Source of the DNA: a virus
Direction: 5' to 3' (one strand)
DNA: 20,576 nucleotides
IMG/VR virus record: IMGVR_UViG_3300043772_005292
Location: 1 to 20,576 of that record
Shown: positions 1 to 6,508 of the stretch, piece after piece
Layout: every line of letters begins with the position of its first letter
Position numbering within the stretch: the stretch's first letter is position 1
Program-made: the position numbers and the translations under genes
Notes under the pieces: model-generated
Told to the model about the DNA's origin: nothing
Database searches by the model: none
Seen by the model: the letters and a program-made list of their open reading frames with translations, nothing else

Positions 1-42
1 CTTATTGCTCCACTTTTCCCTGTTTCGTGGCAAACTCTAACA

Positions 43-50
43 ACTAAATA
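43..50 (+). promoter_or_regulatory. Possible late promoter box (ACTAAATA) upstream of the reductase gene
   Basis: The octamer matches the CTAAATA form of the T4-type late promoter box that recurs in this window. Counting six bases past the last A puts a start near 56, leaving a 22-nt leader that contains a good ribosome binding site (AAAGGAG at 63-69). The box may instead be the stop codon region of an upstream gene, since TAA lies inside it. Reductases are usually expressed early, so a late promoter here would be unexpected. Confidence 0.3.
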
Positions 51-77
51 AAGACACCCACCAAAGGAGTCTCAAAT

Positions 78-1967
78 ATGGCAGAAATTTTATCACCATT
101 TCAATCGTTTATTTTCATCTCTCGCTACTCTCGCTGGATGCCGGATTATAATCGGCGTGAATCCTGGGACGAATGCGTTGACCGCTGGTGGAAGTACTTT
201 ACCGCTAAGGTTCCGCAACTCGCAGAGCGTCCTGACGTAAAGGAAGCAATCCTCAATCTTGAGGTTCTTCCTTCCATGCGCAGCCTGATGACTGCTGGGC
301 CTGCATTGGATCATGACAACACATGCTTGTACAATTGTTCATATCTGCCAATCGACAGCCTTGATTCTTTTGCAGAGCTTTTTGTTGTTCTCATGAACGG
401 CACTGGTGTTGGTTATTCGGTTGAACATCAATACACCGATAAACTTCCACAGGTTGCAAACAAGATTGAAAAAGTTTTTAACATCACTTATGTTGTTGAA
501 GACTCCAAGGAAGGTTGGGGCAATGCAGTCAAGTTCCTCATGGATCATCTATACGCGGGTCGTCACGTCAAGTGGGATCTGTCAAGAATTCGTCCAGCGG
601 GTGCAAGACTGAAGACCTTTGGTGGTCGTGCAAGTGGTCCTGCTCCTCTTGACAATCTATTCAAGTTCATCGTCAAGGTGTTCTACAACGCACAGGGACG
701 CAGACTCACTGCTCTTGAGTGTCACGACATCTGCTGTGCCATTGCAAACGCAGTCATCGTCGGTGGTGTTCGTCGTTCTGCTATGATTTCTCTCAGCGAT
801 CTTTCGGATCGTGAGATGGCTCTCTGCAAGAGCGGTGCATGGTGGGAGCAGGCTGGCTTCCGTTCCTATGCAAACAACTCTGCGGTATATCGTGGGCGTC
901 CTCCGATGGGCCAGTTCCTTGAGGAGTGGACTTCGCTTTATAACAGCCACAGCGGGGAGCGTGGAATGATCAACCGCAAGGCATTGCAGGAGCAAGCAGC
1001 CAAGTGGGGCCGTGACGAGAACTGTGAGTATGGCACGAATCCATGCTCGGAAATCATTCTCAAGCCATTTGAGTTCTGCAATCTTTCAACAGTTGTTGTT
1101 CGTCCTGATGATACGGCTGCTTCTTTGAAGAAGAAGATTGAAATCGCCACCATCATCGGAACCGTTCAATCTACCTTTACTGAATTCCCATATCTTCGTC
1201 CCGAATGGAAGAAGAACTGCGAAGAGGAGCGTCTGCTCGGTGTTAGCATGACTGGAATTTATGATAATAAATTGACCAGCGGTCTTGAGGGCAAGCCAAA
1301 GTTGGTGCGTCTACTTGAAACCCTCCGCGATCATGCAACGGCAACAAACATGAAGTGGGCAGAAAAGCTTGGCATCAATCCAAGCAAGTCCATTACATGC
1401 ATCAAGCCAGAGGGAACGACTTCGTGCTTGGTGGATTCGGCATCTGGTCTCCACCCACGCTATGCGGAACACTATTATCGTAGAATCCGTATCGACAAGA
1501 AGGACCCAATTTACAATCTCATGAAGGATCAAGGCGTTCCTTGCGAAGATGATGTGATCAATCCTAATAACACGGCTGTCTTCACATTTGCCATGAAGGC
1601 CCCAAGAGGCACAATCACCACGGAAGATCTCCGTGCATTGGATCACTTGGATCTGTGGAAGACTTATCAGGAACATTACTGCCATCACAAGCCATCAATC
1701 ACCGTCAACTACAAGGATTCCGAGTTCCTTGAGGTCGGTAACTGGCTCTGGGAAAACTTCGATGTCGCAACAGGCATCTCGTTCCTTCCCGGTGGCGACA
1801 ATCACACATACGCTCAGGCTCCATTTGAGCAAATTGATTCTGCGACATATGCAGCGCATCCGAAGGTTAAAGTTAACTTCAAGGAGCTCTCTAAATATGA
1901 AGCAGAAGACAATACTGAGTCGGCAAAGGAATTTGCCTGCAGTGCTGGAGGTTGCCAGATAGTCTGA
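78..1967 (+). CDS. nrdJ: Adenosylcobalamin-dependent (class II, monomeric) ribonucleoside-triphosphate reductase
   Basis: Reduces ribonucleotides to deoxyribonucleotides in the cytoplasm, using a radical made from adenosylcobalamin, to feed phage DNA synthesis. The 629-aa protein shows the family's active-site block NPCSE at 321-325, with thiyl-radical Cys323, Asn321 and Glu325. Cys334 lies 11 residues after Cys323, as in the Lactobacillus leichmannii enzyme (C408/C419). Its redox partner is probably Cys87 (or Cys83). The C-terminal tail ends CSAGGCQIV, with shuttle cysteines 621 and 626 placed exactly three residues from the end, as in that enzyme. KPEGTTS at 443-449 is a phosphate-binding loop. 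The protein is about 110 residues shorter than the Lactobacillus enzyme, with much of the deficit before Cys323; no ATP cone is seen. Start chosen because AAAGGAG lies 8 nt upstream. Codons end in C or G far more than in the genes that follow. tRNA-Asn begins 8 nt after the stop. Confidence 0.95.
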   Translation: MAEILSPFQSFIFISRYSRWMPDYNRRESWDECVDRWWKYFTAKVPQLAERPDVKEAILNLEVLPSMRSLMTAGPALDHDNTCLYNCSYLPIDSLDSFAELFVVLMNGTGVGYSVEHQYTDKLPQVANKIEKVFNITYVVEDSKEGWGNAVKFLMDHLYAGRHVKWDLSRIRPAGARLKTFGGRASGPAPLDNLFKFIVKVFYNAQGRRLTALECHDICCAIANAVIVGGVRRSAMISLSDLSDREMALCKSGAWWEQAGFRSYANNSAVYRGRPPMGQFLEEWTSLYNSHSGERGMINRKALQEQAAKWGRDENCEYGTNPCSEIILKPFEFCNLSTVVVRPDDTAASLKKKIEIATIIGTVQSTFTEFPYLRPEWKKNCEEERLLGVSMTGIYDNKLTSGLEGKPKLVRLLETLRDHATATNMKWAEKLGINPSKSITCIKPEGTTSCLVDSASGLHPRYAEHYYRRIRIDKKDPIYNLMKDQGVPCEDDVINPNNTAVFTFAMKAPRGTITTEDLRALDHLDLWKTYQEHYCHHKPSITVNYKDSEFLEVGNWLWENFDVATGISFLPGGDNHTYAQAPFEQIDSATYAAHPKVKVNFKELSKYEAEDNTESAKEFACSAGGCQIV

Positions 1968-1974
1968 TCCTCAA

Positions 1975-2047
1975 TCCTCTGTAGCTCAGTAGGTAGAGCG
2001 GGAAGCTGTTAACTTCCATGTCACTGGTTCGATTCCAGTCGGAGGAG
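1975..2047 (+). tRNA. tRNA-Asn (anticodon GTT)
   Basis: Full cloverleaf: acceptor TCCTCTG pairs with CGGAGGA (one G-U), D stem GCTC/GAGC, anticodon stem GGAAG/CTTCC around loop CTGTTAA (anticodon 2008-2010), and T arm ACTGG-TTCGATT-CCAGT. Discriminator is G2047. The next three bases are TCA, so CCA is not encoded. It follows the reductase stop by 7 nt and is probably co-transcribed with it. Confidence 0.95.
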
Positions 2048-2051
2048 TCAA

Positions 2052-2080
2052 AATTCTCCCCTTTTAGGGGAGAATTTTTT
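2052..2080 (+). terminator. Rho-independent terminator after nrdJ/tRNA-Asn
   Basis: An 11-bp perfect stem (AATTCTCCCCT / AGGGGAGAATT) around a TTT loop is followed by a run of T to 2080. It separates the reductase-tRNA unit from the next gene, which has its own late box. Confidence 0.9.
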
Positions 2081-2085
2081 ATTGG

Positions 2086-2093
2086 CATAAATA
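2086..2093 (+). promoter_or_regulatory. Late promoter box CATAAATA for the 2111 gene
   Basis: Matches the NATAAATA late promoter of T4-like phages and sits just after a terminator. The predicted start at about 2099 gives a 12-nt leader containing GAGGA, so this is the one late unit here with a normal ribosome binding site fully inside the message. Confidence 0.6.
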
Positions 2094-2110
2094 AAAGTGA
2101 GGAACTATAG

Positions 2111-3343
2111 ATGGACCAATTAACAAATTTTTATAAAAACAAATCAGAAGTTTTAGCAGAACAATTAAAAAATTTAGAAGCTAAAATTAATTCTTTGATT
2201 GAGCAGGCACCAGCTTCTACTTTTAAAGCTGGCTCAACAAAACCAGGGTCGATGTCAAATTTAGGAGCAAGTCCTGAAGCAATTGCAGCCGCCAACCAAC
2301 AACAGTCTGGAAAATTTGCAAATTTAGGAGCAAGTCCTGAAGCAATTGCAGCCGCCAACCAACAACAGTCTGGAAAATTTGCTGGTACTTTGGGCAGCAC
2401 GCCAAATCAAACCGGAAAAAGCACAGCGGAGTTGATGGCTGCTAATAAAGCAAAAAGAATGAAAGATTTGGCAAATGAACCCTCTCAAAGAGTAAGTCAG
2501 CAAATGTATTCTAAGCCAAAGCAGGCAGCAAAAGCACCTGCTCCACCACCACTTTTGGCAAGAGATCCAAATGTCCCAACTCCTCCCGCCAAAGGACAGC
2601 CAGCTCCGGTTCAAGGTGGAACAAAACCACCTGTAAAGGCACCAGCCCCACCGCCACTTTTGGCAAGAGATCCAAATGTCCCAACTCCTCCCGCACAAGG
2701 ATCACCTGCACCAGTTCAAGGTGGGACAAAGCCACAACCAACATCTATTGGTCCAAACTCAGATTGGGCAAATCAACAAAGAGCTTCATTCAATACAGGA
2801 ATGGTAAAAGATGCACTCAAAACAACAACACCAGCACAAACAACACAAACCAGTGGTGTTCCTAGTGTAGGTCAATTGTTGGGAACGCAACCTTCGCCAG
2901 CAAAACAACCAGCGTATAATTTTAATAATTCATCAAAAGATTTAATGAACCAAATTACAAATTTATTATCTGGATTTGGTGCTTCTAAACCAAAACCAGC
3001 AAAACCATCTATGTCTCGTTCTGAATTGGAGCAGGCAGCAATGAATCCAAGTGGTGCGGCAACACCAAAGCCAAAAGGATTGCCAGTAAATCCATACACT
3101 GGAAAAAATTATCAACAACCAGAAGCTGCACCAAATGCAGCAAGACCCGGAACAGATCCCTCATCTATGGCAGAAATTGGTGAAAGACAAAGAGCAGCAA
3201 ATACACCAACAGCATCTGGAAGAAAAGCATATGAAGAAATGCAAGCCAGACTTGGAGCAAAAGCAGATCCAGTAAACGTGGATCAATTCATGAAGTTTAG
3301 AGCTGACTCTACCGGAAAATGGTACGATTTCCCAAAGAAATAA
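2111..3343 (+). CDS. Low-complexity repeat protein, candidate internal head protein
   Basis: Function not recognised. The 410-aa protein starts with an amphipathic stretch (MDQLTNFYKNKSEVLAE, 1-17) followed by a coiled-coil-like helix to about residue 35. The rest is Ala/Pro/Gln/Lys-rich and probably disordered. It holds two tandem 21-aa repeats (50-91, NLGASPEAIAAANQQQ core) and two 35-aa Pro-rich repeats (141-210, APPPLLARDPNVPTPP core). The last 40 residues (DQFMKFRADSTGKWYDFP) look folded. The 21-aa repeat also occurs, almost base for base, in the 4894 gene. The N-terminus ends in LAE, similar to T4 prohead protease sites, so packaging inside the head is an inference. SD GAGGA precedes the ATG; a late box lies at 2086. 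A structural tail or scaffold role cannot be excluded. Confidence 0.85.
   Translation: MDQLTNFYKNKSEVLAEQLKNLEAKINSLIEQAPASTFKAGSTKPGSMSNLGASPEAIAAANQQQSGKFANLGASPEAIAAANQQQSGKFAGTLGSTPNQTGKSTAELMAANKAKRMKDLANEPSQRVSQQMYSKPKQAAKAPAPPPLLARDPNVPTPPAKGQPAPVQGGTKPPVKAPAPPPLLARDPNVPTPPAQGSPAPVQGGTKPQPTSIGPNSDWANQQRASFNTGMVKDALKTTTPAQTTQTSGVPSVGQLLGTQPSPAKQPAYNFNNSSKDLMNQITNLLSGFGASKPKPAKPSMSRSELEQAAMNPSGAATPKPKGLPVNPYTGKNYQQPEAAPNAARPGTDPSSMAEIGERQRAANTPTASGRKAYEEMQARLGAKADPVNVDQFMKFRADSTGKWYDFPKK
2258..2383 (+). repeat. Tandem 63-bp repeat (two copies) inside the 2111 gene
   Basis: Copies at 2258-2320 and 2321-2383 are identical except for the final base. Each encodes 21 residues. A third copy lies at 6115-6177 in another gene. 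Confidence 0.97.
2531..2740 (+). repeat. Tandem 105-bp Pro-rich coding repeat (two copies)
   Basis: Copies at 2531-2635 and 2636-2740 encode 35-residue units differing at a few positions. The central stretch covering LLARDPNVPTPP is identical at DNA level. Confidence 0.93.
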
Positions 3344-3362
3344 TAATTTAAAAACAAAAATT

Positions 3363-3394
3363 AAAAATCCTTCCTGTTAAAGGGAGGATTTTTT
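3363..3394 (+). terminator. Rho-independent terminator after the 2111 gene
   Basis: A stem of about 10 bp (AAATCCTTCC with GGGAGGATTT, one T-G pair) around TGTTAAA ends in six T residues, 20 nt after the stop codon. Confidence 0.85.
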
Positions 3395-3402
3395 CATAAA
3401 TA
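3395..3402 (+). promoter_or_regulatory. Late promoter box CATAAATA before a hairpin RNA
   Basis: The box directly follows a terminator U-run. The start expected six bases downstream (about 3408) coincides with the base of the long hairpin at 3409-3495. No ATG-started gene begins here. Confidence 0.5.
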
Positions 3403-3408
3403 TTTTAG

Positions 3409-3495
3409 TCAGCGGCGGTGGGGTAGTTCCACGCATTCCTTTTGGGCCAATCGAAGTATACGCTCATCGTAATGCTCAGGAACCACCGCTGCTGG
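3409..3495 (+). ncRNA. Candidate structured small RNA (long imperfect hairpin)
   Basis: The intergenic stretch 3395-3512 has no ATG-started gene. It is GC-rich and folds into nested stems: 3409-3420 with 3484-3495 (12 bp, including wobbles), 3426-3430 with 3479-3483 (5 bp, after a GGGTA bulge) and 3433-3437 with 3471-3475 (5 bp). A loop of about 33 nt contains a possible CGA/TCG stem. One frame across it is open (about 33 codons, ...PRIPFGPIEVYAHRN..., stop TAA 3503-3505) but lacks ATG, GTG or TTG in a suitable place. It may be a phage small RNA, a relic coding fragment or a replication or processing element. No U-run terminates it. Confidence 0.4.
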
Positions 3496-3501
3496 CCAAG
3501 G

Positions 3502-3509
3502 TATAAATA
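3502..3509 (+). promoter_or_regulatory. Late promoter box TATAAATA for the resolvase gene
   Basis: Exact T4 late consensus. The expected start near 3515 falls inside the first ATG (3513) and 7 nt before the in-frame ATG at 3522, which favours the second ATG if this promoter is used. Confidence 0.65.
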
Positions 3510-3512
3510 TAT

Positions 3513-4061
3513 ATGTTCTATATGTTAGTAGGTGTTGATTATTCGATAACTTGCCCTTGCCTTTGTCTTTATGACGAACGCAAAGAATTTAAATTTGAAA
3601 ATTGTTTGTTTTACTATTTAACAAATACTAAAAAATTTACAAATAAAGTATTCCCGAATATAAAGGGAGAATCTTTTCAAGACTACGAACAGGATGTAGA
3701 CCGTTTTGACAGCATTTCTGAGTGGGCCTTAAAACTTTGTATTGGGGCCTCAGATGTCGCTGTTGAGGGCTATTCTTATGGATCAAAAGGTAAAGTTTTT
3801 AATCTTGCCGAAAATATGGGAATCTTTAAGCATAAGCTCTATAAGGCCGCGATTCCTCTGACGGTCATTGAGCCGTCTAAAGCCAAGAAACTCGCTACGG
3901 GCAAAGGTAATGCTGATAAAGCCCTAATGTATGAAGCCTTCAGCAAAGAAACAAATACAAATTTACTTCAAAAATTTGAGCAAAAAACTTTGTCAAATCC
4001 GGTAACTGATATTGTGGACAGTTACTTTATATTAAAATCGTTGATAGCCAGCAAAAATTAA
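3513..4061 (+). CDS. RuvC-like Holliday junction resolvase
   Basis: Predicted RNase H-fold endonuclease that cuts branched DNA, probably clearing recombination and replication intermediates before packaging. This is the job done in T4 by the unrelated endonuclease VII. Of 182 residues the four acidic positions fit RuvC: Asp9 in VGVDYS, Glu85 in VEGYSYGSKG, then Asp166 and Asp169 in DIVDSY. The stretch EPSKAKKLATGKGNADK (120-136) is the usual basic TGKGNADK region of this family. Start is uncertain: ATG 3513 or ATG 3522 (MLVGVDYS). The late box at 3502 and most family N-termini favour 3522. Its TAA overlaps the stop of the convergent 4058 gene in a shared TTAA. Confidence 0.85.
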   Translation: MFYMLVGVDYSITCPCLCLYDERKEFKFENCLFYYLTNTKKFTNKVFPNIKGESFQDYEQDVDRFDSISEWALKLCIGASDVAVEGYSYGSKGKVFNLAENMGIFKHKLYKAAIPLTVIEPSKAKKLATGKGNADKALMYEAFSKETNTNLLQKFEQKTLSNPVTDIVDSYFILKSLIASKN

Positions 4062-4363
4062 CGAACTATTCTTCCGGGTTTCATTTTTACGCTATTATCC
4101 AATTTTTCATGGAAACGCTTTGGAACCTGGCCACTTGATTTAATTTTATCAATTACTTCTTTAAATTGACTTCCAACTACTTTTTGCGGACATAATGTCA
4201 TATCCATTGCAAGCGATGGGGTTGATGCACCCCAATCTTTTACAACTTTCTTTTTGTTGCAACTTGGACAAGGTTTTTTGGTCGGAAGATCCCTGTCGTT
4301 ATAATTTAAAATTTCATCAAATGTGTGACTACATTTTTCACAACGAAAAGCATAATTAGGCAT
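4058..4363 (-). CDS. Small FmdB-type zinc-ribbon protein
   Basis: The 101-aa protein begins MPNYAFRCEKC and holds two CxxC pairs (Cys8/Cys11 and Cys32/Cys35) about 20 residues apart, the layout of FmdB-like zinc ribbons. The remaining 60 residues are basic and of unknown fold. Such proteins are often found in phages; a role in DNA, RNA or protein binding is inferred, not shown. Its ATG overlaps the end of the HNH gene by 8 nt, so the two are translationally coupled. The stop shares TTAA with the convergent resolvase gene. Confidence 0.8.
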   Translation of the reverse strand: MPNYAFRCEKCSHTFDEILNYNDRDLPTKKPCPSCNKKKVVKDWGASTPSLAMDMTLCPQKVVGSQFKEVIDKIKSSGQVPKRFHEKLDNSVKMKPGRIVR

Positions 4364-4853
4364 TGTTTGGTCTCTTAAAAGTAATTAGCATATCTTCAAA
4401 CAAGAAACCATATGAAGGTTCTTTTGGTTTCTTTAACAAAGGCATGCTAGCTTCTTTTGGTGTTCTATTTCCCTTGGTTAAATTGCATTTTTTGCATGCT
4501 GCTACCAAATTAGTCCAAGAAAACCCCCCACCTTTACATTTTGGAATAATATGATCAATAGTGGCAGTTTCATCGCATAAAGTTTTTCCACAATATTGGC
4601 AGCAATATTGGTCTCTTTTAAAAATATTTTTTCTATTCGGTGCTACTTTTTTGTATGGCAAACGAATATAATATTTTAATATTAAAATTTTTGGAATTCT
4701 TACAATTTTTGAGACAGAGACAACTTCATAATATTCTTGTGCTGTCTCATCGATCCAAACTTTATCTTTAGAAAGAAGCTTAAAAGCTTTGGCGACAGTG
4801 ATAATATTTAAAGGAGTGTTGTCTTGATTTAACAGGAGTACCTGTTTCTTCAT
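4356..4853 (-). CDS. HNH endonuclease
   Basis: The 165-aa protein belongs to the common HNH family with an N-terminal LLLNQDNTPLN segment and a C-terminal treble-clef nuclease. Zinc cysteines are Cys85/Cys88 (CQYC) and Cys120/Cys123 (CKKC). Catalytic Asp100-His101 sits in TIDHIIP, and Asn115 lies in WTNL. The TPKEASMPLL tail is also typical. It may be a free-standing homing-type or DNA-processing nuclease. The frame is open further upstream (to 4895), but a TATAAATA box lies at 4864-4871 on this strand and a family-typical start (MKKQVLLLN) follows it, so 4853 is preferred. It heads a two-gene minus-strand unit with the zinc-ribbon protein, inserted among plus-strand late genes. Confidence 0.88.
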   Translation of the reverse strand: MKKQVLLLNQDNTPLNIITVAKAFKLLSKDKVWIDETAQEYYEVVSVSKIVRIPKILILKYYIRLPYKKVAPNRKNIFKRDQYCCQYCGKTLCDETATIDHIIPKCKGGGFSWTNLVAACKKCNLTKGNRTPKEASMPLLKKPKEPSYGFLFEDMLITFKRPNNA

Positions 4854-4863
4854 ACCTTTTAAG

Positions 4864-4871
4864 TATTTATA
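4864..4871 (-). promoter_or_regulatory. Late promoter box TATAAATA (minus) for the HNH gene
   Basis: Exact T4 late consensus on the minus strand. The predicted start near 4858 leaves a 5-nt leader before ATG 4853. It is back to back with the plus-strand box at 4876. Confidence 0.6.
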
Positions 4872-4875
4872 TAAT

Positions 4876-4883
4876 TCTAAATA
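4876..4883 (+). promoter_or_regulatory. Late promoter box TCTAAATA for the 4894 gene
   Basis: CTAAATA-type box followed by TTTT. The predicted start near 4889 leaves a 5-nt leader before ATG 4894. With the minus box at 4864-4871 it makes a 40-bp divergent late promoter. Confidence 0.55.
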
Positions 4884-4893
4884 TTTTACAGCC

Positions 4894-6507
4894 ATGGATA
4901 ATAAAAAAGATAAACAATTTTACTGGGAAGTCAAGGATTTCTTGACAAAAAAACCTAACTTTAACGTGAAACCTAAGACAGAATCAGTAGTTAATACTGT
5001 TAAAAGTTTGCTAGAAACCAGCAAACCAAAACCAGCCCCCACTGTTTCTTATAATGAAAATATGACATCGGCTGTCAAAAAAGCAATCAATAAGTCGCAA
5101 GAAATAAAAAATAATGGGACGCCAAGTATAGTTGCTTTTACAAAAAACATTGCAGGCAATCCATTTCGTTCTTTGACTGAATCTGTTAAAAAAATATACG
5201 AGCAAGATGAAGAAAAATTTAACCAAGACACGCTTCAAACTAGTGCAAGAGAATTGGCAGATATCCAAACACAGCTCAGAGACATTGATCCAAATAATGC
5301 CACACCGGAACAAAGAAAACAGTATGTAAGTTTAAGGGATCAAGAAGCTGCTGCACAAGCTACTAGAGATAAACAATTAGAATTACAAAAACAAGACGAA
5401 GAGGAAACGGAAGAGGCAGAAGCACAAGTTGCGGGATCTACTATAAAAACAACTAGTACCGGTGCAAGATATGGTGTAAAACCTGACTTTGTAAAAGAAA
5501 GAGAAGCACAGGCAGCACAAGCGAAACCGGCAACAGCTGGAGTTGATACTGAAGGGCCTGCCGTTCCTACTGCAGATGAAGAAAGAGAAGCCGCAGCCAG
5601 AGCGCAAAAAGAAAAAGAAGCAGCTGATGCAGCAAAAGCAACAGAGAAAAAAGAACCAACCGAGGATGAAAAATTCTCATCTGCAAGAACAGATTACTAC
5701 AAAAAACAAAATGCAAAAAAGAAATTAGAAGCAGAACAACGTCTTGCTGCAATTGAACAGCTAGACACTAGCAAAATGAGTGAAAGTGGAAGAATGGCTG
5801 TTGCAAGAAATAAGATGAAATTTCAACAACAACTTCGCGGCGACATGGATATGAGCGATAGTGATATTGCTAAAAGAGTTTCAGGTGATTTAAAATATAG
5901 AAACGATACACAGGCTAAACAGAAAGAAAAAATAAATTTACCACCAGAATTAGCTCGTCCAGCGTCGGGTCAAAGTTATCAGGAGTGGGATAAAAAAAGA
6001 AACGAATTTATTGCTGCGGAAAGATCTAAGAGAGGTCTTCCACAAGTATCTGCATCTGAAGCAGCTTCCCGTGCGGCTGGAAAAACTCCATCAACAAAAC
6101 CAGGGTCGATGTCAAATTTAGGAGCAAGTCCTGAAGCAATTGCAGCCGCCAACCAACAACAGTCTGGAAAATTTGCTGGTACTTCGGGCAGCACCCCAAA
6201 ACCAACAGGCACTAGCACCACTGCTTCTACGCCTCCAACTACTTCTACATCTTCTACTCAAACTGGTTCACAAGTTTCACAAAAAACAAATAATTTATTT
6301 GGAGGCACGCAACAAAAACCAACGGGTAGCTTTGAACAAGCTGCATCAAAGCCTGCGTCATTGTCTGGCTTTGTTCCATCGTCTGAAAATGATAATCTTG
6401 AACCAGGTTTTAGAGAATTGAATCAAATGAATCCTCAAGCATCATTTTCATCAATAAAAACAGCTCAACCAATAAAACAAACAAAAGCATCTTCTTACAG
6501 GATATAA
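4894..6507 (+). CDS. Ala/Gln/Lys-rich coiled-coil repeat protein, probably virion-associated
   Basis: Function not recognised. The 537-aa protein is highly charged. Residues about 100-170 and 225-310 are strongly helical and coiled-coil-like (repeated A/E/K/Q-rich heptads). The C-terminal third is Ser/Thr/Pro-rich and probably disordered. Residues 400-435 contain the 21-aa NLGASPEAIAAANQQQ unit found twice in the 2111 gene, with flanks also shared, which shows the two genes are related by recent duplication or exchange. The N-terminus (MDNKKDKQFYWEVKDFL) does not end in a clear LxE site, unlike its neighbours. Upstream is a late box. The 6509 gene starts one base after its stop, so these form one operon with 7801. 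A virion or internal head role is inferred from context. Confidence 0.82.
   Translation: MDNKKDKQFYWEVKDFLTKKPNFNVKPKTESVVNTVKSLLETSKPKPAPTVSYNENMTSAVKKAINKSQEIKNNGTPSIVAFTKNIAGNPFRSLTESVKKIYEQDEEKFNQDTLQTSARELADIQTQLRDIDPNNATPEQRKQYVSLRDQEAAAQATRDKQLELQKQDEEETEEAEAQVAGSTIKTTSTGARYGVKPDFVKEREAQAAQAKPATAGVDTEGPAVPTADEEREAAARAQKEKEAADAAKATEKKEPTEDEKFSSARTDYYKKQNAKKKLEAEQRLAAIEQLDTSKMSESGRMAVARNKMKFQQQLRGDMDMSDSDIAKRVSGDLKYRNDTQAKQKEKINLPPELARPASGQSYQEWDKKRNEFIAAERSKRGLPQVSASEAASRAAGKTPSTKPGSMSNLGASPEAIAAANQQQSGKFAGTSGSTPKPTGTSTTASTPPTTSTSSTQTGSQVSQKTNNLFGGTQQKPTGSFEQAASKPASLSGFVPSSENDNLEPGFRELNQMNPQASFSSIKTAQPIKQTKASSYRI
6091..6197 (+). repeat. Dispersed copy of the 2234-2400 repeat block
   Basis: Bases 6091-6114 equal 2234-2257, and 6115-6177 equals the 63-bp unit (matching the second copy at 2321-2383). 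The next 20 bases match 2384-2403 with one change. Reading frame is conserved. Confidence 0.95.
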
Positions 6508-6508
6508 T

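Noticed and set aside
1-77. Cobalamin riboswitch before the B12-dependent reductase
   Set aside because: No B12-box-like sequence is visible and only 77 nt are in view; the leader looks like a simple SD leader.
657-995. Minus-strand open frame inside the reductase gene
   Set aside because: It is a shadow of the reductase coding sequence with no SD and no recognisable protein.
3409-3495. tRNA gene in the GC-rich hairpin
   Set aside because: No T arm, D arm or anticodon arm; the pairing is one long hairpin.
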